Source: CAZRIE01 sp964600075 (GTDB lineage Bacteria; Bacteroidota; Bacteroidia; Flavobacteriales; Flavobacteriaceae). From it: a stretch of 9,801 nt of DNA. Shown piece by piece: positions 1-5,993 of the stretch. The stretch is from assembly GCA_964600075.1 (NCBI GenBank), contig CAZRIE010000142.1, forward strand, positions 1 through 9,801, given 5' to 3'. The translations under genes were made by a program, and so were the position numbers. The notes below the pieces were generated by a model, which was given only the letters and a program-made list of their open reading frames with translations, was not told the origin of the DNA and searched no databases. Every line of letters begins with the position of its first letter. Within the stretch, counting starts at the first letter, position 1.

Positions 1-46
1 TCGATAATCGTTAACTACGTCTCCTGTGTAAATCTATAGTGAATAA
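1..46 (-). other. Gap downstream of rpsK, before expected rpsD
   Basis: This stretch follows the rpsK stop codon and contains no CAT on the plus strand, so no ATG on the coding strand; the next gene starts beyond the window edge. In flavobacterial alpha operons that gene is normally rpsD (S4), which is inference here. An AGGAG sits on the coding strand at 21-25, but more than 20 bases before any possible ATG, so it is too far away to act as a normal ribosome binding site for an ATG start. There is no hairpin with a T-run, so no sign that transcription stops after rpsK. Confidence 0.5.
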
Positions 47-451
47 TTAAACTCTTCTTCTTTTAGGAGGTCTGCAACCGTTGTGCGGCTGTGGCGTAAC
101 ATCGATAATTTCAGTTACCTCGATACCCGAATTATGCACGGCCCGTATTGCAGATTCCCGACCGTTACCCGGCCCTTTAACGTATACCTTAACTTTTCTC
201 AAACCAGCTTCATGAGCAGTTTTGGAACACTCTTCAGCGGCTACCTGAGCAGCATATGGCGTATTCTTTTTAGAGCCCCTGAATCCCATTTTTCCAGCAG
301 ATGACCAAGAAATGACATCTCCTTTTTTGTTGGTCAAGGATATGATAATATTGTTGAAAGATGCCGTTACGTGTGCCTCGCCGACCGAGTCAACAATAAC
401 TTTGCGTTTTTTGGCCGCTTTTGCACCTGATTTTGTAGTTGCCTTTGCCAT
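47..451 (-). CDS. rpsK: 30S ribosomal protein S11 (uS11)
   Basis: uS11 sits on the platform of the small subunit, where it binds 16S rRNA and lines the mRNA path near the E site. The 134-residue product has the family layout: a basic N-terminal tail (about residues 1-18), the core beginning VGEAHVTASFNNIIISLT, the segment GFRGSKKNTPYAAQ near residues 57-70, and the C-terminal block DVTPQPHNGCRPPKRRRV. The length is slightly above the 125-130 usual in other phyla because of the extended lysine/alanine tail. The start lies 11 bases after the rpsM stop; AGGA occurs only two bases before the ATG, too close for a good Shine-Dalgarno match. It is the last complete gene in the window, and nothing about it looks damaged. 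Confidence 0.98.
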   Translation of the reverse strand: MAKATTKSGAKAAKKRKVIVDSVGEAHVTASFNNIIISLTNKKGDVISWSSAGKMGFRGSKKNTPYAAQVAAEECSKTAHEAGLRKVKVYVKGPGNGRESAIRAVHNSGIEVTEIIDVTPQPHNGCRPPKRRRV

Positions 452-462
452 AATCCTATTTA

Positions 463-837
463 TTATTTAGTTGCTTTCTTCTTGTTGGCAACCGTTTTTC
501 TTTTTCCTTTTCTTGTCCTAGAGTTGTTCTTTGTACGTTGACCGCGAAGTGGAAGACCAGATCTGTGACGAATACCTCGGTAACAACCGATATCCATCAA
601 ACGTTTTATGTTCAATTGCGTTTCAGAACGTAGCTCACCTTCGATTGTAAACGACGATACAGCTTCTCTGATTCTGCCGATTTCATCATCGTTCCAATCA
701 GACACCTTGGTATCTTCGCTAACCTTGGCTATTTCCAAAATTTCTTTTGACCTACTTCTGCCAATGCCGAATATATAAGTCAATGCAATTACGCCTCTTT
801 TCTGTTTTGGTATGTCTATACCTGCAATTCTCGCCAT
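463..837 (-). CDS. rpsM: 30S ribosomal protein S13 (uS13)
   Basis: uS13 is a head protein of the 30S subunit. It forms bridges with the large subunit, and its basic C-terminal tail reaches the P-site tRNA. The 124-residue protein starts MARIAGIDIPKQKR, has the helix-two-turn-helix core with TYIFGIGRSRSKEIL (about 20-34), and carries the signature CYRGIRHRSGLPLRGQRTKN near residues 84-103, followed by a lysine/arginine-rich tail. It begins two bases after the rpmJ stop. AAGGA at 843-847, five bases before the ATG, is the closest thing to a Shine-Dalgarno sequence in the window, but it lies within the last codons of rpmJ (Gln-Gly-stop) and may be there for coding reasons. Confidence 0.98.
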   Translation of the reverse strand: MARIAGIDIPKQKRGVIALTYIFGIGRSRSKEILEIAKVSEDTKVSDWNDDEIGRIREAVSSFTIEGELRSETQLNIKRLMDIGCYRGIRHRSGLPLRGQRTKNNSRTRKGKRKTVANKKKATK

Positions 838-839
838 AA

Positions 840-956
840 CTATCCTTGTCTTTGTTTAAATCTAGGATTCTTTTTGTTGATTACGTACAACGTACCTTTT
901 CTGCGTACAATCTTGCAGTCGGCACTTCTTTTCTTAACTGATGCTCTAACTTTCAT
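840..956 (-). CDS. rpmJ: 50S ribosomal protein L36 (bL36), zinc-free form
   Basis: This 38-codon gene between infA and rpsM translates as MKVRASVKKRSADCKIVRRK followed by GTLYVINKKNPRFKQRQG. The ends (MKVR...SVKK and NPRFKQRQG) and the central CKIVRRKG identify bL36, a small protein that stabilises 23S rRNA folding in the large subunit. In zinc-binding homologues the metal is held by a CxxC pair, a third cysteine and a histidine. Here only Cys14 remains: the first cysteine of the pair is serine, and the later cysteine and histidine positions read asparagine and phenylalanine, so zinc binding should be lost. This is the form I know from Bacteroidota, so it is probably a lineage trait and not decay. 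It starts 25 bases after the infA stop, with TAGCACG directly before the ATG. Confidence 0.96.
   Translation of the reverse strand: MKVRASVKKRSADCKIVRRKGTLYVINKKNPRFKQRQG
843..847 (-). promoter_or_regulatory. Shine-Dalgarno-like AAGGA before rpsM
   Basis: AAGGA lies five bases before the rpsM ATG on the coding strand, the best-placed match in the window. It falls inside the rpmJ C-terminus (Gln-Gly-stop), which is conserved at the protein level, so selection for ribosome binding cannot be separated from selection on the protein. Confidence 0.35.
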
Positions 957-981
957 CGTGCTATCTTTCTATCGTATTAAC

Positions 982-1197
982 TTAATATCGGTATGTGATT
1001 CTCGCCTTGGATAGATCATATGGACTCATTTCCAGTTTTACCTTATCCCCAGGTAGCAACTTGATGTAATGCATGCGCATCTTTCCAGAAATATGAGCGG
1101 TTACCACGTGCCCGTTTTCCAATTCTACACGGAACATTGCATTCGACAATGCTTCGATTATAGATCCATCTTGTTCTATTGCTGCTTGTTTAGCCAT
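982..1197 (-). CDS. infA: Translation initiation factor IF-1
   Basis: IF-1 is a small OB-fold protein that occupies the A site of the 30S subunit during initiation and cooperates with IF-2 and IF-3. The 71-residue product is nearly all family core: MAKQAAIEQDGSIIEAL, the segment NAMFRVELENGHVVTAHISG (about residues 19-38), KMRMHYIKLLPGDKVKLE, and PYDLSKARITYRY at the end. It begins two bases after secY, and its upstream TAGCATA overlaps the last secY codons and stop. No map or adk gene separates secY and infA, unlike in some bacteria. Confidence 0.98.
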   Translation of the reverse strand: MAKQAAIEQDGSIIEALSNAMFRVELENGHVVTAHISGKMRMHYIKLLPGDKVKLEMSPYDLSKARITYRY

Positions 1198-1199
1198 AC

Positions 1200-2546
1200 T
1201 TATGCTACTTTTCTGTTTTTTCCAGATTTCATCAATCCGTCATAATGTCTATTCAATAGATAAGCATTTACCTGCTGTACCGTATCAATGGCCACACCCA
1301 CCATAATTAAAAGTGATGTTCCACCATAAAACAAGGCCCATCCTGCCTGTATATCCATGACCTTAACCACTATTGCCGGCAATACCGCCAACAGTGCCAA
1401 GAATATAGAACCTGGCAAGGTTATCAAAGACATTATTTTATCCAAAAAATCACCTGTTTCTTTACCTGGTCTTATTCCCGGGATAAATCCACCACTTCGC
1501 TTCAAATCGTCCGCCATTTTATTTGTCGGTACGGTAATCGCCGTATAGAAGTAGGTAAAGATGACAATCAATACACCAAACAAAATGTTGTAAGCTAGAC
1601 CGAAAATATCTTGGAACTGAACTTCCATCCATTGCCCAACGGACGTATTGTTAAAGGTCTTACCGATTAAACTTGGCGCAAACATAATAGCCTGTGCAAA
1701 GATTATAGGCATAACCCCTGATGCATTCAACTTTAATGGGATGTACTGTCGTGACCCCATAATATTCTTTTCATATCCCCCCGAAGCAGTTCTTCTGGCA
1801 TATTGAACTGGTATCTGTCTTGTTGCCATCACCAATAGCACACTAGCTAAAATAACCAAGAACCAAAGGATAACTTCTATCAATATGAACATCAACCCAC
1901 CGTTATTGTTAACCGTTCGAGAAACAAATTCTTGAACAAACGACTGTGGCATGGTTGCGATAATACCGATCATAATTAAAAGGGAAATTCCATTCCCAAT
2001 ACCTTTATCGGTAATTTTTTCTCCCAACCACATGGCAAAAACACAGCCCGTCACCAAAATTAATACGGAGGGCACCATAAAATTAAGACCTTGACCCATT
2101 AAAAAAGCGCTATCCGGCACACCAAAGGCGGTGGAAAGGCTATACAAATAGGCTGGCGCCTGTACAATACAAATACCGATGGTCAACCATCGGGTAATCT
2201 GGTTTTTTGTCTTTCTACCACTTTCACCTTCCTTATCAAGTTTCTGCAGATAAGGTATAGCTATACTCATCAGCTGCACCACGATGGATGCCGAGATATA
2301 AGGCATTATACCCAATGCAAATATTGAAGCATTGGCAAAAGCTCCTCCTGTAAACGCATTCAAAAGGCCAAGAATACCTGAATCTGTACCTGAAGCCAAT
2401 TGACCTAATTGTGAAGTATCAATACCCGGAAGAACAATCTGGCACCCAAAACGGTATACCAACAAAAGACCGAGGGTCAGAATAATTCTGTTCCTTAGTT
2501 CTTCAATCTTCCAAATATTGGATATGGTCTCGAAAAATTTCTTCAT
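1200..2546 (-). CDS. secY: Preprotein translocase channel subunit SecY
   Basis: SecY forms the protein-conducting channel of the cytoplasmic membrane with SecE and SecG, and is driven by SecA or the ribosome. The 448-residue sequence fits ten membrane helices, roughly at 18-38, 74-97, 118-137, 155-174, 184-199, 217-240, 276-294, 318-340, 374-396 and 402-420. The plug region and first signature are seen at FTGGAFANASIFALGIMPYI (65-84). The second signature includes AMWLGEKITDKGIGNG (171-186). The cytoplasmic loops carry QIPVQYARR (244-252) and GGFIPGIRPGKET (352-364); Arg359 matches the conserved arginine of the fifth cytoplasmic loop (R357 in E. coli) needed for SecA-driven transport. It lies 12 bases after rplO, its usual neighbour, so the channel is made alongside the ribosome. 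Confidence 0.98.
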   Translation of the reverse strand: MKKFFETISNIWKIEELRNRIILTLGLLLVYRFGCQIVLPGIDTSQLGQLASGTDSGILGLLNAFTGGAFANASIFALGIMPYISASIVVQLMSIAIPYLQKLDKEGESGRKTKNQITRWLTIGICIVQAPAYLYSLSTAFGVPDSAFLMGQGLNFMVPSVLILVTGCVFAMWLGEKITDKGIGNGISLLIMIGIIATMPQSFVQEFVSRTVNNNGGLMFILIEVILWFLVILASVLLVMATRQIPVQYARRTASGGYEKNIMGSRQYIPLKLNASGVMPIIFAQAIMFAPSLIGKTFNNTSVGQWMEVQFQDIFGLAYNILFGVLIVIFTYFYTAITVPTNKMADDLKRSGGFIPGIRPGKETGDFLDKIMSLITLPGSIFLALLAVLPAIVVKVMDIQAGWALFYGGTSLLIMVGVAIDTVQQVNAYLLNRHYDGLMKSGKNRKVA

Positions 2547-2558
2547 AGTCCGGTATGC

Positions 2559-3011
2559 TTATAAATTTATTGCTTCTCCTCCAGCAGCTTCAATGGCCGC
2601 TTTGGCACTTGCCGTAAATTTATGAACAGAAATTTTTAGGGAAGCCTTTAATTCACCACCTCCCAATATTTTTACTAAATCTTTTTTCTTGGCCAACCCG
2701 TTATCGACAAGCGTTTCTAAGGTAATCGCATCTTTGACGTTTTTGTTATCGACCAATTCTTGTAGCCTGTCTAAATTGACACCTTTATACTCAACACGGT
2801 TAATGTTAGTAAAACCGAACTTGGGCACACGACGCTGAAGAGGCATTTGACCACCTTCAAAACCAATTTTCTTTGAATAACCGGATCTCGATTTTGCTCC
2901 TTTATGTCCTCGTGTGGCAGTTCCTCCTTTACCGGAACCTTGACCTCTACCGATTCTTTTTCCCGCTCTGTTCGTTGAACCTGATGCAGGTTTAAGATTG
3001 CTTAAATTCAT
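2559..3011 (-). CDS. rplO: 50S ribosomal protein L15 (uL15)
   Basis: uL15 binds 23S rRNA during large-subunit assembly and has a long, largely unstructured N-terminal arm that threads into the rRNA. The 150-residue product shows this arm as the glycine/arginine-rich stretch KRIGRGQGSGKGGTATRGHK (residues 18-37), then GGQMPLQRRVPKFGF (53-67) and the globular C-terminal part with KILGGGELKASLKISVHKFT, ending AAGGEAINL. Length and motifs are normal. The start lies 14 bases after rpmD; the gap carries TAGCATA five bases before the ATG and shares a longer element with the rplF-rplR gap. Confidence 0.98.
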   Translation of the reverse strand: MNLSNLKPASGSTNRAGKRIGRGQGSGKGGTATRGHKGAKSRSGYSKKIGFEGGQMPLQRRVPKFGFTNINRVEYKGVNLDRLQELVDNKNVKDAITLETLVDNGLAKKKDLVKILGGGELKASLKISVHKFTASAKAAIEAAGGEAINL

Positions 3012-3016
3012 TGTAC

Positions 3017-3032
3017 TATGCTATATTAAGCT
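3017..3032 (-). other. rpmD-rplO junction element, resembling the rplF-rplR junction
   Basis: The coding strand reads AGCTTAATATAGCATA, covering the rpmD stop and most of the gap, five bases before the rplO ATG. The rplF-rplR junction at 4133-4146 reads AGCTTAATAGCATA, identical except that two bases (TA) are absent. Both include the TAGCATA that also precedes infA. Confidence 0.45.
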
Positions 3033-3208
3033 TCCTGTGTGGAAACCAAATGTTTAACTTTATCTATCATACCAAGAATGTTCGGCGTGGCATCGTGCTC
3101 AACGACCTGACCTATCTTTCTTAAACCAAGCGCCGTTAAAGTACGTTTCTGGTTCTGTGGTCTCTTGATACTACTTTTTAGCTGCTTAACCTGTATTTTA
3201 TTCGCCAT
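3026..3208 (-). CDS. rpmD: 50S ribosomal protein L30 (uL30)
   Basis: uL30 is a small ferredoxin-like protein of the large subunit, absent from some bacterial lineages. The 60-residue product has the short bacterial form: an initial strand with IQVKQLKSSIKRPQNQKRTL, then LTALGLRKIGQVVEHDATPN (25-44), then IDKVKHLVSTQE at the end. The GLRKIGQ...HDATPNILGMI stretch is the recognisable family core. It sits between rpsE and rplO, its standard place in spc clusters, and starts 32 bases after the rpsE stop, the second longest complete gap here. The sequence just before the ATG is A-rich (AAGAAAAT) without a Shine-Dalgarno match. Confidence 0.97.
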   Translation of the reverse strand: MANKIQVKQLKSSIKRPQNQKRTLTALGLRKIGQVVEHDATPNILGMIDKVKHLVSTQEA

Positions 3209-3216
3209 ATTTTCTT

Positions 3217-3231
3217 GTCGTTAGTCGTTAG
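3217..3231 (-). repeat. Two-copy 7-base tandem repeat in the rpsE-rpmD gap
   Basis: The plus strand reads GTCGTTA twice in a row plus one further G (coding strand TAACGAC twice). It fills about half of the 32-base gap. With only two short copies it could be a chance duplication, and no function is implied. It may partly explain why this gap is longer than its neighbours. Confidence 0.6.
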
Positions 3232-3240
3232 CCTGTTACG

Positions 3241-3765
3241 TTATCCTTTAAAGACTTTTTCCAAAGAAACGCCCCTCTGCTTGGCAACCGTACCTGCATC
3301 CCTAAGTTGTAACAATGCATCAAAAGTAGCCTTAACAACATTGTGTGGGTTCGAAGAACCTTGTGATTTTGAAAGTACATCTTGAACCCCAACGGATTCT
3401 AGTACCGCTCTTACCGCTCCACCAGCTATTACACCTGTACCTTGTGATGCAGGTTGAACATAAACCCGTGCACCGCCGTATTTACCTTTTTGTTCATGAG
3501 GCAACGTGCCTTTGATTAGAGGAATGCGAATAAGGTTTTTCTTGGCATCTTCAATCGCCTTGGCAATAGCCGTTGCAACCTCTTTAGATTTACCTAGACC
3601 ACTACCTACTACACCATTTTCATCACCTACCACAACAATGGCAGAAAAGCCAAACGCCCTACCACCCTTGGTTACCTTGGTCACACGTTGTATACCGACC
3701 AATTTATCTTTTAAATCTAAACCGCCGGGCTTAACTGTCTCTACGTTCTTATATTTCTGGTACAT
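3241..3765 (-). CDS. rpsE: 30S ribosomal protein S5 (uS5)
   Basis: uS5 lies at the mRNA entry side of the 30S subunit next to uS4 and uS8; changes in it affect decoding accuracy and spectinomycin response. The 174-residue protein has an N-terminal double-stranded-RNA-binding-like domain (about 20-85) with LVGIQRVTKVTKGGRAFGFS and the loop GDENGVVGSGLGKSKEVATA, then a second domain with GGARVYVQPASQGTGVIAGG (about 98-117) and GVQDVLSKSQGSSNPHNVVK. TKGGRAF is the region where spectinomycin-resistance changes are known in other species; it appears wild type here. It starts 8 bases after rplR in an AT-rich context (AAATAAGACT). Confidence 0.98.
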   Translation of the reverse strand: MYQKYKNVETVKPGGLDLKDKLVGIQRVTKVTKGGRAFGFSAIVVVGDENGVVGSGLGKSKEVATAIAKAIEDAKKNLIRIPLIKGTLPHEQKGKYGGARVYVQPASQGTGVIAGGAVRAVLESVGVQDVLSKSQGSSNPHNVVKATFDALLQLRDAGTVAKQRGVSLEKVFKG

Positions 3766-3773
3766 AGTCTTAT

Positions 3774-4130
3774 TTAAAAATTTAATCCTGCTTCGCGTGC
3801 CCCGTCGGCCAATGATTTCACTCTACCATGGTATAGGTTACCGCCCCGATCAAAAGCAACTTTATCGATACCGGCCTTCTTGCATTTTTCGGCAATCGCC
3901 TTTCCTACAGTGTTGGACACTTCACTCTTTGTTCCTTTTGTCTTAGCAAATTCTTTGTCCCTAGAAGATACCGCGACCAAAGTAGTTCCTTTGGTATCAT
4001 CGATAACTTGGGCGTAAATTTCACTATTACTCCTAAAAATGGACAGTCTCGGTCTTGCGCCGGTACCGGAAGAAACTTTTCTGATTCTTCTACGTATTCT
4101 TTGTTTTCTTTCGCGTGTTGATAATGCCAT
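3774..4130 (-). CDS. rplR: 50S ribosomal protein L18 (uL18)
   Basis: uL18 binds 5S rRNA together with uL5 and helps dock it on the central protuberance. The 118-residue protein begins with a strongly basic arm (RERKQRIRRRIRKVSSGTGA, residues 6-25), which is the 5S-binding tail in this family. The core follows with RPRLSIFRSNSEIYAQVIDD, VGKAIAEKCKKAGIDKVAFD and the C-terminal YHGRVKSLADGAREAGLNF. The length is typical. It lies 9 bases after the rplF stop. The gap is almost wholly taken up by TAGCATA, which ends two bases before the ATG. Confidence 0.98.
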   Translation of the reverse strand: MALSTRERKQRIRRRIRKVSSGTGARPRLSIFRSNSEIYAQVIDDTKGTTLVAVSSRDKEFAKTKGTKSEVSNTVGKAIAEKCKKAGIDKVAFDRGGNLYHGRVKSLADGAREAGLNF

Positions 4131-4132
4131 GA

Positions 4133-4146
4133 TATGCTATTAAGCT
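4133..4146 (-). other. rplF-rplR junction element, resembling the rpmD-rplO junction
   Basis: AGCTTAATAGCATA on the coding strand spans the rplF alanine codon and TAA stop plus the gap, ending two bases before the rplR ATG. It is the shorter partner of the element at 3017-3032. Part of the match (GCT TAA) reflects a shared Ala-stop ending, so only TAGCATA is free of coding explanation. Confidence 0.45.
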
Positions 4147-4682
4147 GATTTACCTGCTTTTCTTCGTAACTCTTCGCCGACAAACTTGATTCCTTTTCCT
4201 TTATAAGGCTCTGGTTTTCTGAAGGAACGTATCTTGGCGGCTATTTGACCGACCAATTGTTTGTCGTGGGATGTCAATTTTATAATCGGATTTTTTCCTT
4301 TTACGGATGCAGTCTCGATTTTTACTTCAGGAGCCAAATCTATCACGATATTGTGAGAAAAGCCCAAAGCTAATTCTAGTTTTTGTCCTTGGTTGGTGGC
4401 ACGGTATCCTACCCCTACCAACTCCAATTCTTTCGTCCATCCTTTAGAAACCCCTTCGATCATATTTCTTACCAACGATCGATAAAGACCATGTTTAGCC
4501 TTGTGATCTTTAGAATCTGATGGTCTTGTTACCCAAACCTGATTATCCTCTATTTTTATTTCAACAGCGGAATATTCTTGAGTAAGCTCGCCCAACTTGC
4601 CTTTAACGATAACCTCGTTATCCTTCACCTCGACCGTCACTCCCTCAGGAATCGCAACCGGATTATTACCTATTCTTGACAT
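4140..4682 (-). CDS. rplF: 50S ribosomal protein L6 (uL6)
   Basis: uL6 sits at the base of the stalk near the sarcin-ricin loop, where elongation factors bind. It consists of two similar domains, and both are visible in the 180 residues. The first starts MSRIGNNPVAIPEGV and includes VIVKGKLGELTQEYS. The second runs from about residue 83 with WTKELELVGVGYRATNQGQK and contains ALGFSHNIV, closing with the family signature PEPYKGKGIKF near 157-167. The start lies 20 bases after the rpsH stop, preceded by AT-rich sequence (AAGTATTAAGAA) with no Shine-Dalgarno match. Confidence 0.98.
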   Translation of the reverse strand: MSRIGNNPVAIPEGVTVEVKDNEVIVKGKLGELTQEYSAVEIKIEDNQVWVTRPSDSKDHKAKHGLYRSLVRNMIEGVSKGWTKELELVGVGYRATNQGQKLELALGFSHNIVIDLAPEVKIETASVKGKNPIIKLTSHDKQLVGQIAAKIRSFRKPEPYKGKGIKFVGEELRRKAGKSA

Positions 4683-4702
4683 TTCTTAATACTTTATTCT
4701 GA

Positions 4703-5101
4703 TTAATATACGTAGCAAAGCACTTCGCCACCTACATTCTCATTTTTCGCTTGCTTGCTGGTCATCACCCCATGAGAGGTTGATACTATTGCGACACCCA
4801 AACCATTCAATACCCTTGGCAAATCATCAAATCCCGCATACTTACGCAAACCAGGCTTGCTGATTCGTTGTATTTTTTTTATGACCGGCTCCTTTGTAGC
4901 CTTATCATATTTCAAAGCAATTTTTATAGAGCCTTGCACTTTGTCTTCCACGAACTTATAACTCAAGATATAGCCCTGATCGAACAATATTTTAGTTATC
5001 TCTTTCTTTACTTTGGAAGCAGGAATTTCAACTACCCTATGCCCCGCACTACTTGCGTTTCTAAGTCTTGTTAAATAATCTGCTATAGTATCTGTAACCA
5101 T
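4703..5101 (-). CDS. rpsH: 30S ribosomal protein S8 (uS8)
   Basis: uS8 binds helix 21 of the 16S central domain early in assembly. In E. coli it also represses the spc operon by binding its mRNA near the L5 start. The 132-residue product starts VTDTIADYLTRLRNASSAGH and ends with the signature region GLGVAIVSTSHGVMTSKQAK followed by VGGEVLCYVY; the TSHGVMT loop is the rRNA-contacting part. It follows rpsN after an unusually long 67-base gap containing a hairpin. Directly before the ATG the sequence is AT-only (AATATAATAAAA), an A-rich start context often seen in this phylum. Whether this uS8 binds its own leader is not shown by the sequence. Confidence 0.98.
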   Translation of the reverse strand: MVTDTIADYLTRLRNASSAGHRVVEIPASKVKKEITKILFDQGYILSYKFVEDKVQGSIKIALKYDKATKEPVIKKIQRISKPGLRKYAGFDDLPRVLNGLGVAIVSTSHGVMTSKQAKNENVGGEVLCYVY

Positions 5102-5120
5102 TTTTATTATATTCGGTGAC

Positions 5121-5144
5121 GGTTTTTAGCAACATTGCTAAACC
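5121..5144 (-). promoter_or_regulatory. Candidate mRNA hairpin in the rpsN-rpsH gap
   Basis: The coding strand reads TTTAGCAATGTTGCTAAA across 5125-5142, a perfect 8-base inverted repeat around two bases (as RNA, more likely 7 pairs with a 4-base loop). The stem can be lengthened by GG at 5143-5144 pairing with CC at 5121-5122 if two adenines bulge out on the 3' side. No T-run follows on either strand, so it does not look like a rho-independent terminator. It lies about 23 bases before the rpsH ATG. Possible roles are mRNA processing, stability, or a binding site for uS8 or another protein; all are inference. Confidence 0.55.
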
Positions 5145-5168
5145 TGAAACCAGTTATTCTATTTTATC

Positions 5169-5438
5169 TTACCAGCTGGCTTTCTTAACTCCGGGAATCA
5201 ATCCTTGATTGGCCATTTCTCTGAACATTACCCTTGAAACACCGAAAGTTCTCATGTAACCTTTTGGTCTTCCGGTCAATTTACAGCGGTTGTGCATACG
5301 AACGGGAGAAGCGTTACGCGGCAATTTCTGTAGTGCTTCGTAATCTCCGGCCTCTTTCAAAGCTTTTCTTTTCTCAGCATATTTAGCTACGGTCCTTTCC
5401 CTTTTTCGCTCACGGGCCTTCATTGATTCTTTAGCCAT
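5169..5438 (-). CDS. rpsN: 30S ribosomal protein S14 (uS14), zinc-free long form
   Basis: uS14 is a head protein that joins the 30S subunit late and contacts uS3 and uS10. The 89-residue product is the longer zinc-free type: the C-terminal half reads NRCKLTGRPKGYMRTFGVSR (residues 51-70), then REMANQGLIPGVKKASW, and the CxxC pairs of the roughly 61-residue zinc type are missing. The N-terminal half is a charged helix (MKARERKRERTVAKYAEKRK). It begins one base after the rplE stop, so the two are probably translationally coupled. Confidence 0.98.
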   Translation of the reverse strand: MAKESMKARERKRERTVAKYAEKRKALKEAGDYEALQKLPRNASPVRMHNRCKLTGRPKGYMRTFGVSRVMFREMANQGLIPGVKKASW

Positions 5439-5439
5439 A

Positions 5440-5991
5440 CTATTTCTTTTTAAAAGGTAATCCTAATTCTGTTAATAATGATTTTGCTTCCTTATCGGTA
5501 TCAGCCGAAGTAACAAAAGTAATATCCATTCCATCAATTCTATTGATCTTGTCAATATTGATCTCAGGAAAAATTATTTGTTCAGTAACGCCAAGGCTAT
5601 AGTTTCCGCGACCGTCAAATCCAGTAGCTCGAATGCCTTGAAAATCTCTAACACGAGGTAAAGCACTTGTAATCAATCGATCTAAAAATTCGTACATACG
5701 TTCACCGCGAAGGGTAACTTTAGCACCAATTGGCATTCCTTTACGCAATTTAAATGCAGCAACATCCTTTTTAGACATCGTGGGAACCGCTCTTTGGCCA
5801 GTAATATTGGACAACTCGTCTACCGCATGATCAATAAGCTTCTTATCCGCAACAGCGGCACCAACGCCTCTACTCACGACTATTTTCTTAAGCTTAGGCA
5901 CTTCCATTACATTCTTGTAACCGAACTCCTCTTTAAGCGCAATTAGTACGCGCTCGTTATACTCTTTCTTTAACCTTGAAACGTAAGCCAT
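5440..5991 (-). CDS. rplE: 50S ribosomal protein L5 (uL5)
   Basis: uL5 binds 5S rRNA, sits in the central protuberance, touches P-site tRNA and forms bridge B1b with uS13. The 183-residue sequence starts MAYVSRLKKEYNERV, has VMEVPKLKKIVVSRGVGAAV (about 28-47), the rRNA-binding segment FKLRKGMPIGAKVTLRGERM, LITSALPRVRDFQGI, and RGNYSLGVTEQIIFPEI near 128-144. All are typical. The start lies two bases after rplX. In E. coli the uS8 repressor site lies around the start of this gene; here the rplX-rplE junction is too tight for a comparable separate hairpin, though I did not fold the coding region. Confidence 0.98.
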   Translation of the reverse strand: MAYVSRLKKEYNERVLIALKEEFGYKNVMEVPKLKKIVVSRGVGAAVADKKLIDHAVDELSNITGQRAVPTMSKKDVAAFKLRKGMPIGAKVTLRGERMYEFLDRLITSALPRVRDFQGIRATGFDGRGNYSLGVTEQIIFPEINIDKINRIDGMDITFVTSADTDKEAKSLLTELGLPFKKK

Positions 5992-5993
5992 AA

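Noticed and set aside
2..15. CGATAATCG and GTTAAC near the left edge as an operator
   Set aside because: The palindromes are only 4 to 6 bases with no spacing or partner site, within what chance gives in AT-rich sequence.
3506..3946. 146-codon plus-strand open frame opposite rpsE and rplR
   Set aside because: It lies fully antisense to two certain ribosomal genes, resembles no protein I know, and is of a length expected opposite conserved coding sequence.
3905..4183. 92-codon minus-strand frame overlapping rplR and the end of rplF
   Set aside because: An out-of-frame reading through the rplR start region; the overlapping frames are unmistakable uL18 and uL6.
5121..5144. Hairpin between rpsN and rpsH as a transcription terminator
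   Set aside because: No T-run follows the stem on either strand, and the genes beyond it belong to the same operon.
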